From NCBI GenBank assembly GCA_047975545.1, contig JBKEDS010000043.1:1-49812 (forward strand): a stretch of 49,812 bases of DNA, in the 5' to 3' direction. The DNA is from JBKEDS01 sp047975545. Lineage in GTDB: Bacteria > Bacteroidota > Bacteroidia > Flavobacteriales > Flavobacteriaceae. The notes under the pieces were generated by a model that worked only from the letters and a program-made list of their open reading frames with translations, was not told the DNA's origin and did no database searches. This document shows positions 42,046 to 49,812 of the stretch, in pieces. Positions within the stretch are counted from its first letter, which is position 1; the number at the start of each line of letters is the position of its first letter. Position numbers and translations under genes: made by a program.

Positions 42046-42588
42046 TTACTTTTTTGGTGCAATAAACATGGTCATGCGCTTGCCTTCCAATTTTGGCATT
42101 TGTTCTACTTTGCCAAATTCTTCAAGGTCTTGGGCCAAGCGCAGTAATAATATTTGGCCTTGTTCCTTAAATATAATGGAGCGCCCCTTAAAAAATACAA
42201 AGGCTTTAAGTTTTGCGCCTTCCTTTAGGAACTTTTCGGCATGTTTTCTTTTAAACTCGTAGTCGTGGTCGTCGGTTTGCGGGCCAAAACGAATTTCTTT
42301 TATAATAACTTTAGTAGCTTTTGCCTTTAAGGCCTTGTCTCTTTTTTTCTGTTCGTAAAGAAACTTTTTATAGTCCATTATTTTACAAACGGGGGGTTCG
42401 GCATTGGGCGATATTTCAACAAGATCGAGTTCTTGTTCTTCTGCAATTCGTAATGCGTCTCTGGTGTTGTAGATACCCACTTCTACATTATCGCCAACCA
42501 AGCGCACCTTTGGCGCCCTTATCTTGGCGTTAATTTTGTGTTTATCCTCTTGGGACACTCTCGGACTGCCGAATGATTTTCTTCTAAT
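42046..42588 (-). CDS. infC: Translation initiation factor IF-3 (probable non-ATG start)
   Basis: This protein binds the 30S subunit and checks the start codon and initiator tRNA. KINAKIRAPKVRLVGDNVEVGIY begins the N domain; ELDLVEISPNAEPPVCKIMDYKKFLYEQ leads to the linker; the C domain ends MFIAPKK. No ATG exists near the 5' end. A GTG lies at 42558 (giving 170 residues), but the frame stays open to a stop at 42598-42600, encoding a basic segment (IRRKSFGSPRV). An ATT at 42586-42588 or ATA at 42592-42594 could start it. E. coli infC starts with AUU and uses it for autocontrol. I list the ATT form; GTG is the conservative alternative. Confidence 0.85.
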   Translation of the reverse strand: MRRKSFGSPRVSQEDKHKINAKIRAPKVRLVGDNVEVGIYNTRDALRIAEEQELDLVEISPNAEPPVCKIMDYKKFLYEQKKRDKALKAKATKVIIKEIRFGPQTDDHDYEFKRKHAEKFLKEGAKLKAFVFFKGRSIIFKEQGQILLLRLAQDLEEFGKVEQMPKLEGKRMTMFIAPKK

Positions 42589-42599
42589 TGCTATGGCTT

Positions 42600-42721
42600 A
42601 AAAATTTTAAGTTAAACGTTAATTTAATGAACTCTTGGGCGCTCTGCGGCAAGGTTTCCTGTTTATCTCCCCTTCGGGGGAGGTCGAAACGGCCAAAACC
42701 GTTTCGGGAAGGGCAAAAATA
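42600..42721 (-). promoter_or_regulatory. infC operon promoter and structured leader
   Basis: TATTTTTG (minus strand, 42714-42721) is a -7 box. The leader begins with two very stable hairpins: CGAAACGG-TTTTGG-CCGTTTCG (42684-42706) and CTCCCC-CGAA-GGGGAG (42667-42683). Neither is followed by a T run, so they are not plain terminators. Autogenous control by IF-3 or L20 is possible. Confidence 0.5.
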
Positions 42722-42807
42722 AAAAATTTCTGTTTAGTGGTTAAAAAATAAAAAAATACGTTCTAAACTCAATTAATGTCAGTAAGGTTTGTAGAAATTC
42801 TTTTATT

Positions 42808-44742
42808 TTAAAACGGTTTCAGCGTTTTGTTTATATCTTCTTTTATAATATTGGCGAATGTTTCAACGCTTATCATTCCCAAATCTTCACCACCGTGCTT
42901 GCGCAGGGTTATTTTGTTTTCTTTTTCCTCTTGCTCGCCAATAATAATCATATACGGGTGTTTTTGCATTTCGGCTTCCCGAATTTTTTTCCCGATAGTT
43001 TCATTTCTATGGTCTACGAGGGCGCGAATTTCGGCATTTTCCAGCAAATTTAAAACTTTTTCGGCGTATTTTTCATATTTCTCGCTAATAGACAGGATAA
43101 TAACCTGTGTAGGCATAAGCCAAATAGGGAAGTTGCCCGCCGTATGTTCCAACAAAATAGCAATAAAACGTTCCATACTGCCAAAGGGTGCGCGGTGTAT
43201 CATTACGGGGCGGTGCAGTTCGTTATCGTTGCCCTTGTAGGTAAGGTTAAAGCGTTCGGGCAAGTTGTAGTCTACCTGTATCGTGCCCAATTGCCATTGG
43301 CGGCCAAGGGCGTCCTTAACCATAAAATCCAATTTTGGCCCATAAAAAGCGGCTTCGCCTGTTTCAATGGTGTAGTTTAGGCCTTTGTCCTTGGCGGCAC
43401 TTATAATAGCTTGTTCGGCCTTTTCCCAATTTTCAAGGCTTCCTATATATTTGTCGGGGTTTTCGGGGTCGCGTAACGATACCTGGGCCGTAAAGTTTTC
43501 AAACCCTAATGAGCCAAAAACATAAAGCACAAGGTCTATGACGCTTTTAAACTCAGCATCCAATTGTTCGGGCGTACAAAATAAATGCGCATCGTCCTGC
43601 GTAAAGCCCCTAACACGGGTCAGGCCATGTAGCTCGCCACTTTGTTCGTAGCGGTAAACCGTGCCAAACTCGGCATAGCGCTTGGGCAAATCCTTGTAGC
43701 TCCATTGTTTGTTGTTGTAAATCTCGCAGTGGTGCGGGCAGTTCATGGGTTTTAATAAAAATTCCTCGCCTTCTTTCGGGGTGTGTATCGGCTGAAAGCT
43801 GTCCGCCCCATATTTGGCGTAATGCCCTGAGGTTTCGTAAAGCTCCTTTTGCCCAATGTGCGGGGTTACCACCATTTCGTAGCCCGCCTTTTTTTGTGCC
43901 GATTTCAGGAAATTTTCCAAACGTTCCCGCAGGGCAGCGCCCTTGGGCAGCCAAAGCGGCAGGCCTTGACCCACTTTTTGCGAAAAGGTAAATAGCTCCA
44001 GTTCTTTTCCCAGTTTTCTGTGGTCCCGTTTTTTGGCTTCTTCCAGCAATTCCAAATATTCGGTAAGGTCTTTCTGTTTCGGGAACGAAATACCGTAAAC
44101 ACGGGTAAGCTGCGGGTTGTTTTCGTTGCCGCGCCAATATGCCCCGGCAACGCTTAAAATTTTAACGGCCTTGATAATGCCCGTATTGGGTATGTGGCCG
44201 CCACGGCACAAATCGGTAAAAGTATCGTGGTCGCAAAAGGTAATGGTGCCGTCCTCAAGGTTTTCAATCAATTCGGTTTTAAACGGATTGCCCTTATAAA
44301 GCGCCAAAGCCTCGGCCTTGGTAGCCGAGCGCATTTTAAAATCGTGCTTCCCGCGGGCTATTTCCAGCATTTTGTCCTCAATGGCCTTAAAATCCTTTTC
44401 CGAAAGGCTCTGTTCGCCAAAATCAACATCGTAATAAAACCCGTTATCTATGGCGGGGCCAATGGTAAGCTTGGCGCCGGGGTATAACACTTCAATAGCC
44501 TGCGCCAAAACGTGGGCCGACGAATGCCAAAACGCCGTTTTCCCCTCCTTGTCGTTCCATGTATATAATACTAAAGCGCCGTCGGTGGTTAAGGGCGTAA
44601 CAGTTTCAATTTTTTTACCATTAAAACTTGCAGAAATAACATTGCGGGCAAACCCTTCGCTAATGCTTTTTGCAATATCCATAGGGGTAACGCCTGTTTC
44701 AAACGTTTTTATACTGCCGTCGGGTAATGTGATATGTATCAT
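42808..44742 (-). CDS. thrS: Threonine-tRNA ligase
   Basis: A class II synthetase of 644 residues that charges and proofreads tRNA-Thr. An N-terminal TGS domain (MIHITLPDGSIKTFETGVTP) is followed by the editing domain with HSSAHVLAQAIEVLYPGAK and a later zinc-type CRGGHIPNTG. The catalytic core has LKPMNCPHHCEIYNNKQWSY, RYAEFGTVYRYEQSGELHGLTRVRGFTQDDAH and motif 3 near RPVMIHRAPFGSMERFIAIL. The anticodon domain (PTQVIILSI) ends the chain. It precedes infC in the conserved order but has its own promoter. Confidence 0.97.
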   Translation of the reverse strand: MIHITLPDGSIKTFETGVTPMDIAKSISEGFARNVISASFNGKKIETVTPLTTDGALVLYTWNDKEGKTAFWHSSAHVLAQAIEVLYPGAKLTIGPAIDNGFYYDVDFGEQSLSEKDFKAIEDKMLEIARGKHDFKMRSATKAEALALYKGNPFKTELIENLEDGTITFCDHDTFTDLCRGGHIPNTGIIKAVKILSVAGAYWRGNENNPQLTRVYGISFPKQKDLTEYLELLEEAKKRDHRKLGKELELFTFSQKVGQGLPLWLPKGAALRERLENFLKSAQKKAGYEMVVTPHIGQKELYETSGHYAKYGADSFQPIHTPKEGEEFLLKPMNCPHHCEIYNNKQWSYKDLPKRYAEFGTVYRYEQSGELHGLTRVRGFTQDDAHLFCTPEQLDAEFKSVIDLVLYVFGSLGFENFTAQVSLRDPENPDKYIGSLENWEKAEQAIISAAKDKGLNYTIETGEAAFYGPKLDFMVKDALGRQWQLGTIQVDYNLPERFNLTYKGNDNELHRPVMIHRAPFGSMERFIAILLEHTAGNFPIWLMPTQVIILSISEKYEKYAEKVLNLLENAEIRALVDHRNETIGKKIREAEMQKHPYMIIIGEQEEKENKITLRKHGGEDLGMISVETFANIIKEDINKTLKPF

Positions 44743-45282
44743 TATATATTTTAAATTGAATTTGCAAAGATAATAGTCTAAATATAGACGTACAATACAT
44801 AGGTCAATTTATTTATTGTAATATGTTTATTGTAATACATGTGGTGTTATAAATTTTTATGTATTACAATGTTATTGTTGTAAAACGCTGTTTTCTTTTT
44901 ATCTTAAAAATAGAATGAAGTCGTGGTTTTGTTGTATTTTAATTTTGTTCTTAATACAAAAAAAATCATCATTTATTTTATGATAATTTAAAATAAACCT
45001 GTATGATATTTTCTTAATTTAAATAAAAAAATAAATAATGTATTACAAAAAAGTGCATTTCAACGAAAAAAAAGTTAATTAATTATAAATAATTAGTTAT
45101 TGAAATTGTCGTTTGCTTTATTTGCAAAGAAATCTGTTTTGGCGCATCGCATTATTCTAGCTCTTTATAGCTTTTTCGACTCTTTTTTATTACTAAAGTA
45201 GTCGGTTATCTGTGTCTCTAATTTCATTAAAAAAGATTTAAATATAGTTTACGGGTATGTTTTTTGTAAAAAATAAATAATT
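44743..45282. other. Long AT-rich intergenic region with a repeated TTGTAATACAT motif
   Basis: This gap of 540 bp separates thrS (minus) from a surface-protein locus (plus). The motif TTGTAATACAT or its complement occurs at 44830-44840, 44859-44869 and 45038-45048, with diverged copies at 44789-44800 and 44816-44825. The first two exact copies form an inverted repeat with an 18-bp spacer. No ORF or RNA gene is visible. Confidence 0.5.
44765..44795 (-). promoter_or_regulatory. thrS promoter
   Basis: Minus strand TTG (44793-44795), 20 nt, TATCTTTG (44765-44772), 22 nt before the ATG. The leader is thus very short, which argues against a T-box or threonyl operator. Confidence 0.65.
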
Positions 45283-46881
45283 ATGATTAAAGATTACTTA
45301 ATAAAAAGTTTATTAGTTCTGTTTGTTGTTGGATATGTTGGAAATTCGCAAGTTGGTATTGGTACATTATCGCCCCATAATTCTGCACAATTACATGTTG
45401 TGGCATCAAACAAAGGGGTGTTGATACCTAATGTTCAATTAACCGGAACTGTAGATCAACGTACTATTGTTGAAGGTAATGTTGAAAGCCTGCTTGTGTA
45501 TAATACGGCAACAATATCGGATGTTGTTCCCGGATATTATTACTGGTTTAATGGAGCATGGAGGCGATTAGCATTATCAAATGAAATTAGTGATGTTATC
45601 CCTGACAATGTAGTAATTTGGAATGAAACTACTAATGAATTTCACTACATTGATTCTGATGGAAACCAGCAGATTATTAATCTAGAAAATCTTGTTAAAG
45701 CCAGCGAAACGGTAACCACGATGACGCCCAACGCGACCAAATCGGAGTATGTTTACAAGAACGAGTCGGGAACGGAAGTTGGAATCAATATAGTAGAGAG
45801 CGTAACGAACAATGCAGGGGATATTTTCAACAACACGGATGTGGTTAACGAAATCACCAAAATAGTGGACACCACCGAAACGCTGACCAAACTGGCTTAC
45901 GATTCGACCGGTCACATACTGACTTACACCGACGAGAACAAGGCCGACACGAAACTAAACATGGTGGATTTGGTAGGCGATGCGGAAACGGTAACCACGA
46001 TGACACCCAACGCGACCAAATCGGAGTATGTTTACAAGAACGAGGCAGATGCGGAAGTGTCGATAAACATCGTAGAGAGCGTAACGAACAATGCAGGGGA
46101 TATTTTCAACAACACGGATGTGGTTAACGAAATAACCAAGATAGTGGACACCACCGAAACGTTAACCAAACTGGCTTACAATTCGACCGATCGTATGCTG
46201 ACTTACACCGACGAGAACAAGGCCGAGACGAAACTGGACATGGGTGATTTGGTAGACCATGCGGAAACGTTAACCAAACTGGCTTACGATCCGACCGATC
46301 ATATGCTGACTTACACCGACGAGGACAAGGCCGAGACGAAACTGGACATGGTTGATTTGGTGGGTAATGCAGTTAAGGCTAACAACGGATTGGGTATTAA
46401 TGGGGGAAATGTACAATTAGGAGGTGCTTTGGTTGCCCCTACAACAATAACTGCCAGTGCATCAAATACTTTAGCTGTAGCAGGTTTACAAGATGGCGAC
46501 TTAGATGATAATTTGGTGGTTGCCGATGCTACAACAGGCGAGTTGAAGAAAGTAAGTACTTCAACTTTAAACTCAAGTTATAGCACCAGTGAGCAATTAA
46601 CCGGAAAAAAATGGATTGACGGTTCTGCAATTTATTGGAAAACGATCGATTATACTTTAGCATCTAATTCAGCAATTTTCAATATTAGTGCTGTAGCAGG
46701 TTTTACGGCAACACGAATTATCAATGTTTCTGTAATTAGCAAAACAGCCGACGGAGCTTCCGTTGTTAACAATATTAAAAGCTATGATTTGGCAAATAAT
46801 ACGTTTGTAATTGGTACGGGAGGCACAAGTCATGTCTTGCCTGCCGGCGGATATTATATCATAATCGAGTACTTAAAATAG
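45283..46881 (+). CDS. Exported fibre-like surface protein with 93-residue tandem repeats
   Basis: A 532-residue exported protein (signal 1-22, ending GNSQ). VGIGTLSPHNSAQLHVVASN and GVLIPNVQLTG form a module common at the N-terminus of Bacteroidetes surface and tail-fibre-like proteins. Residues 142-234 and 235-327 are two nearly identical 93-residue repeats (ETVTTMTPNATKSEYVYKNE, then NNAGDIFNNTDVVNEITKIV, then LTKLAYDST, LTYTDENKA); 328-363 is a partial third. The C-terminus (TGKKWIDGSAIYWKTIDYTL...GGYYIIIEYLK) resembles phage tail-fibre ends. No T9SS domain is present. Confidence 0.85.
   Translation: MIKDYLIKSLLVLFVVGYVGNSQVGIGTLSPHNSAQLHVVASNKGVLIPNVQLTGTVDQRTIVEGNVESLLVYNTATISDVVPGYYYWFNGAWRRLALSNEISDVIPDNVVIWNETTNEFHYIDSDGNQQIINLENLVKASETVTTMTPNATKSEYVYKNESGTEVGINIVESVTNNAGDIFNNTDVVNEITKIVDTTETLTKLAYDSTGHILTYTDENKADTKLNMVDLVGDAETVTTMTPNATKSEYVYKNEADAEVSINIVESVTNNAGDIFNNTDVVNEITKIVDTTETLTKLAYNSTDRMLTYTDENKAETKLDMGDLVDHAETLTKLAYDPTDHMLTYTDEDKAETKLDMVDLVGNAVKANNGLGINGGNVQLGGALVAPTTITASASNTLAVAGLQDGDLDDNLVVADATTGELKKVSTSTLNSSYSTSEQLTGKKWIDGSAIYWKTIDYTLASNSAIFNISAVAGFTATRIINVSVISKTADGASVVNNIKSYDLANNTFVIGTGGTSHVLPAGGYYIIIEYLK
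45706..46370 (+). repeat. In-frame tandem DNA repeat of 279 bp
   Basis: Units 45706-45984 and 45985-46263 are nearly identical at DNA level, followed by a partial unit from 46264. Codon choice inside the repeats (many ACG, GCG, CTG, AAC codons) is richer in G and C than in the flanks of the same gene. Confidence 0.85.
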
Positions 46882-46901
46882 AATTAAAAGCCAGGATTAA
46901 A

Positions 46902-48140
46902 ATGAATATACTTAGGTTTTTTTTTCGAAAGCTTGTTTTAATAACTTTTTTTTGTTTGCTGCATAATTATTTTTATGCTCAGGATAATACTGTTGTTAAT
47001 AAGGGAATAGTGTCGGTGCAGGCAGGGACGGATAATATTATTTTGTCTGATTTTGTGAATGAATCTACCGCAAATTTTGTAAATGATGGCAATGTAGTAT
47101 ATAAAGGTAATTTTTCCAATGCCGGTAATTTTGCTTTTAATGAGATGTATGAAGGCGTGGTAAATTTTGAAGGAGAAGAACAGCAAGTTTTAACACTAAA
47201 TACATCTGCCGATTTTAAGAATATTATCTTTAATAACGCATCTACACAACCTGCATTTGATTTAACGGGAGATATGTATGTCTTCGGAGAAGCCGATTTT
47301 TACAAGGGTATTGTCAATTTGAATAGCGGCGGTGTCTTTTTCGATGAAAATGCCACTCATATTAATGAAGACGATGATAGTCATGTTGATGGTGTTTGTA
47401 TCCGGTTTGGAGAATCCGAGTTTGATTTTCCGGTTGGTGGAAATTCATATTTAAGAGAGGCTTCTATTTCTTCGAGTGAAGATGTAAATTCAATTTTTTC
47501 TGCAGAGTACTTTTATGAAAATTCAGATTTGCTCTTTCCGCATTCCAATAGAGATCCAAAAATTGCATTAATAGATAATACCGAATATTGGACAGTCGAT
47601 AAACTTGATGGTAATAACAATGTTATTTTAACTTTGAGTTGGCACACAAATACAACACCATCAGATATTACTAGTCTTAACGAGGGGGAAGAGATTCATA
47701 TTGTGAGATGGGATGCTAATTCTGGTAAGTGGATTGATGAGGGTGGGATTATGAATACTTCTTCAAAAACTGTTAGTACACCAATACAAATAGGGGCTTA
47801 TGGTGTTTTTACACTAGCTAAAGTGTATGTTTCTACAGATGTTATTGTCTATAATGCCATTACACCCGATAGCAATGGGAAAAATGATTATTTAATAATT
47901 GAAGGTTTAGAAAACTATCCTAATAATACATTATCTGTTTTTAACAGATGGGGAAGAATTGTTTACAAAACACAAAGTTATAATACAGCAAATAATATAT
48001 TTAATGGCTATGCAAATGTTAATACGGTGTTGAATAATGAGTTGGCTTCCGGAACCTATTTTTATGTTTTAGAATATAAAAACGCAGCAGGCAATAGTGA
48101 AAAAAAGACTGGTTTTTTGTATCTGAATGAGCGTAATTAA
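46902..48140 (+). CDS. Secreted protein with gliding-motility-associated C-terminal (T9SS type B) domain
   Basis: A 412-residue protein with signal peptide ending FYAQ (about 1-27). The body is beta-rich, with an NxGN pattern early (STANFVNDGNVVYKGNFSNAG). The last 95 residues (VYNAITPDSNGKNDYLIIEG, LSVFNRWGRIVYKT, NELASGTYFYVLEYKN, KKTGFLYLNE) are the type B CTD (CHU_C/gliding_CTERM) that takes substrates such as SprB through T9SS with a PorP/SprF partner. It lies 20 nt after the repeat-protein gene; the two look like one operon. Confidence 0.88.
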   Translation: MNILRFFFRKLVLITFFCLLHNYFYAQDNTVVNKGIVSVQAGTDNIILSDFVNESTANFVNDGNVVYKGNFSNAGNFAFNEMYEGVVNFEGEEQQVLTLNTSADFKNIIFNNASTQPAFDLTGDMYVFGEADFYKGIVNLNSGGVFFDENATHINEDDDSHVDGVCIRFGESEFDFPVGGNSYLREASISSSEDVNSIFSAEYFYENSDLLFPHSNRDPKIALIDNTEYWTVDKLDGNNNVILTLSWHTNTTPSDITSLNEGEEIHIVRWDANSGKWIDEGGIMNTSSKTVSTPIQIGAYGVFTLAKVYVSTDVIVYNAITPDSNGKNDYLIIEGLENYPNNTLSVFNRWGRIVYKTQSYNTANNIFNGYANVNTVLNNELASGTYFYVLEYKNAAGNSEKKTGFLYLNERN

Positions 48141-48201
48141 ACTTAAAATAGTATAAATATATAAAAAAGCTATTTTAATTAATTTAATAAATAATAGAAA
48201 A

Positions 48202-49353
48202 ATGAAACATATTTTTAAATTAACAATCATTGGAATTTTATTTTTTATAGGACATCGTTTAGATGCACAAGAACAAATGGGAGTAGGAACAGATACCCCC
48301 GATAAGTCTGCGGTGTTAGATGTGTCGTCTACAAATCAAGGAATTCTAATTCCTAGAATTAATCTAACAACCATTACTCAAGATATTGATGGAGAGACTG
48401 GACAAGCCGAAGGATTAATGGTTTATAACAATGGAAACACATTAAAAAAAGGATTTTATTTTTGGAATGGTACCGAATGGAGAACTTTAGATGATAAAAC
48501 AGCTGTACAACCGGAAATTTCAGAATTATTATGTGCAACAGCAAGCATAGAGCCGGCTACGTTTACTTTAGGAGTGCCTTTTCAAGGCATGATGAGGGTT
48601 AATTATAAAGGAGGCAACGGAGGTTCTTTTCCTGCCGGAGTCCCTATTCCTTCAACAGGAAATACTGGCTTAACAGCTACTCTAAAACAAGGTGAGTTAG
48701 AATATGGTACAGGAACATTGGTTTATGATGTTGTTGGCACACCAAGCGCTAGTAGTCCTACAGGTGCAAAATTTAATATCTCTTTTGGAACTGCAAGCCC
48801 AAAATCCTGTACAGTTACGGTAGGAGAATCTGTAAAAGCCCTCATTGAAGAAGATGCAACTTTGGGGCCGCTGTTTGCGACAAACGACAATGGATTTGCA
48901 GGATACCATAGGGTAATAACATCACCTAATGGAAAATATTCCGTTAGGGTTTTTATCAATAATGGTGGGAGTTTGTCCGCTTCGGATTTACAAATAAGAT
49001 CAAACAATGACGCTGGAGTAAAGATAATGTGGAATGGAGCTTTTGCTTGGAATGGAGGTTCTTCGGCTCAAGCGACTAATGAGCTAATCTTGCCGAATGC
49101 AGGGGTATGGTATGGGAATTCTGGGGCTACTGCAACTTCATCAGCAACTGCGGCTTGGGGAGATCCAGATGTATATTACGGTGCGCCAGAACAAAGGGAG
49201 TATGTTTGGACATCGCATGATTTAACCGATCAAACAACTTATGTCGTAAAGTTTATGTTAGGAGCTCCTTCGCCAAATGTAGCAGCTTCATCCTCAACGG
49301 TAGCTAATACTAAGGCTTATCTTAAAATTACACAAATTACGGCTTCTAATTAA
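48202..49353 (+). CDS. Exported surface protein with VGxGTxxPxxSAxLDV module
   Basis: A 383-residue protein with signal peptide ending RLDAQ. Residues about 26-95 (MGVGTDTPDKSAVLDVSSTN, GILIPRINLTT, GLMVYNNGNTLKKGFYFWNG, WRTLDD) repeat the module seen in the first protein of this locus. The remaining 280 residues form a Gly/Ser/Thr-rich beta region that I do not recognise. No sorting domain is visible. The spacing of 61 nt from the type B CTD gene suggests a shared transcript. The three genes resemble flavobacterial surface-fibre loci of unknown role. Confidence 0.82.
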   Translation: MKHIFKLTIIGILFFIGHRLDAQEQMGVGTDTPDKSAVLDVSSTNQGILIPRINLTTITQDIDGETGQAEGLMVYNNGNTLKKGFYFWNGTEWRTLDDKTAVQPEISELLCATASIEPATFTLGVPFQGMMRVNYKGGNGGSFPAGVPIPSTGNTGLTATLKQGELEYGTGTLVYDVVGTPSASSPTGAKFNISFGTASPKSCTVTVGESVKALIEEDATLGPLFATNDNGFAGYHRVITSPNGKYSVRVFINNGGSLSASDLQIRSNNDAGVKIMWNGAFAWNGGSSAQATNELILPNAGVWYGNSGATATSSATAAWGDPDVYYGAPEQREYVWTSHDLTDQTTYVVKFMLGAPSPNVAASSSTVANTKAYLKITQITASN

Positions 49354-49555
49354 ACAAAAGGGAAGGGGAATAAGTTTACCCATTACAAAAGAAAACTAAA
49401 GGAGCAATAAACAGAATTCAGATTATTAGTTAGACAACGTTACATTTAATCAAGATTTTTTTTGGGGTATATTTCGAATTTTTAAGTGCATTCAATTATA
49501 ACCCGCTTTTTTCCAGCACCTTGCAAAAAAGGTTAAAAAAAACCGCAAAAAGCCA
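49354..49555. other. Intergenic region before the rRNA promoters
   Basis: AT-rich spacer between the surface locus and the rRNA promoter region. I see no gene; AAGGGAAGGGG near 49360 is not followed by a coding frame. Confidence 0.4.
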
Positions 49556-49585
49556 TTGCCGAACCAAAAAAGGGGCTTATGTTTG
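49556..49585 (+). promoter_or_regulatory. rRNA operon promoter P1
   Basis: TTG (49556-49558), 19 nt, TATGTTTG (49578-49585), then CACCCGC. The spacing is exact. Confidence 0.8.
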
Positions 49586-49671
49586 CACCCGCAAAACGGG
49601 GTACGGATTTGCAAAGAAGTTCCTTAAAAAAAACCGGATTAAAAAAAATCGAAAAAAACTTCAAAAAAGTT

Positions 49672-49701
49672 TTGGTAGGTTAAAAAACGGTTTTATATTT
49701 G
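49672..49701 (+). promoter_or_regulatory. rRNA operon promoter P2
   Basis: TTG (49672-49674), 19 nt, TATATTTG (49694-49701), then CACCCGCTTAACAAGGAA. The modules around P1 and P2 share TTGCAAA.AAG and TTAAAAAAAACCG, so one is probably a duplicate of the other. Confidence 0.85.
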
Positions 49702-49812
49702 CACCCGCTTAACAAGGAAACGCGTTAACGAGGAAGATAAAAAAGTTCATGGACATATTGAATTGACAGCGTAAGGTTCGTATTGGAAACGATACGAATC
49801 GACAAAGAGAAC
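49702..49812 (+). ncRNA. Leader of an rRNA operon (16S beyond window)
   Basis: GTTCATGGACATATTGAATTGACAGC (49745-49770) is the boxA-like leader sequence seen before 16S rRNA genes in Bacteroidetes. A hairpin GGTTCGTAT/ATACGAATC follows at 49775-49800. The 16S 5' end itself is not in the window, so the assignment rests on leader recognition and the strong tandem promoters. Confidence 0.75.

Noticed and set aside
43610..44137. A 175-codon ORF inside thrS on the same strand
   Set aside because: It is an out-of-frame shadow of thrS, which is intact.
45283..49353. Possible prophage tail-fibre remnant
   Set aside because: The proteins have signal peptides and one has a T9SS domain; no capsid, portal, terminase or integrase gene is nearby.
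49521..49712. A 63-codon ORF of Lys/Arg-rich sequence
   Set aside because: It lies across the two rRNA promoters and owes its composition to A-rich tracts; no family resemblance.
1..49812. A defence, secretion or biosynthetic island
   Set aside because: Genes are mainly core functions in orders I expect in flavobacteria; no cluster of unknown genes with shared signals was found beyond the surface locus and the leader family.

Overview
The window is a stretch of chromosome from a member of the Bacteroidetes, almost certainly the family Flavobacteriaceae. The evidence is consistent: promoters follow the Bacteroidetes pattern (TTG, about 19 nt, TAnnTTTG), several exported proteins carry type IX secretion (T9SS) C-terminal signals, and the core proteins (zinc-less Tgt, editing-less ProS, DUF3810, DbpA-tailed DEAD-box helicase) are of flavobacterial type. 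There is no integrase, transposase, phage module, CRISPR array or recognisable defence system. Most of the window is housekeeping genes, and I do not see a new multi-gene system. The most novel signals are in the non-coding DNA.

Layout. 1-1500: a truncated lipoprotein gene and an AraC regulator. 1566-8158: lysA, sucC, a class III sirtuin, a CarboxypepD_reg-like exported protein and a DEAD-box helicase. 8547-12680: a minus-strand run of CDF transporter, Ste24-like protease, TrmH-family methyltransferase and DUF3810 protein. 12934-20677: pepD, then minus-strand yidD, cysS, GNAT, folE, a FadL-type porin and a low-complexity lipoprotein. 20777-23950: proS, tRNA-Glu, rpsT, a cold shock protein, tRNA-Leu and two identical tRNA-Lys genes. 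24102-27456: shikimate kinase, a phosphoribosyltransferase, an S4 protein, an FKBP lipoprotein and a beta-barrel protein. 27640-34947: tgt, lptF/G-type permease, EamA transporter, accA, dnaB and a conserved exported protein. 35016-38819: a TPR histidine kinase, a LytTR response regulator and a LamG/T9SS surface protein, which look like a sensory-output unit. 39015-44742: small membrane and lipoprotein genes, a YjbQ protein, and the translation cluster thrS-infC-rpmI-rplT. 45283-49353: three exported surface proteins, one with DNA-level tandem repeats and one with a type B T9SS domain. 49354-49812: tandem promoters and leader of an rRNA operon whose 16S gene lies beyond the window.

The main non-coding observations are these. 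A leader of about 91 nt is conserved upstream of three unrelated genes (truncated lipoprotein, folE, FKBP lipoprotein); it can fold so that the start codon is sequestered, with a competing upstream partner. Several families of palindromic intergenic repeats are present, one inserted inside another near 40.8-41.1 kb. Promoters of stable RNAs share an extended TTTGCAyCCGC block. A TTGTAATACAT motif array lies upstream of the surface-protein locus. At protein level, DnaB ends in an SSB-like acidic tip, Tgt lacks its zinc cysteines, the sirtuin has an incomplete zinc site, and the histidine kinase has lost the glycine-rich ATP lid.
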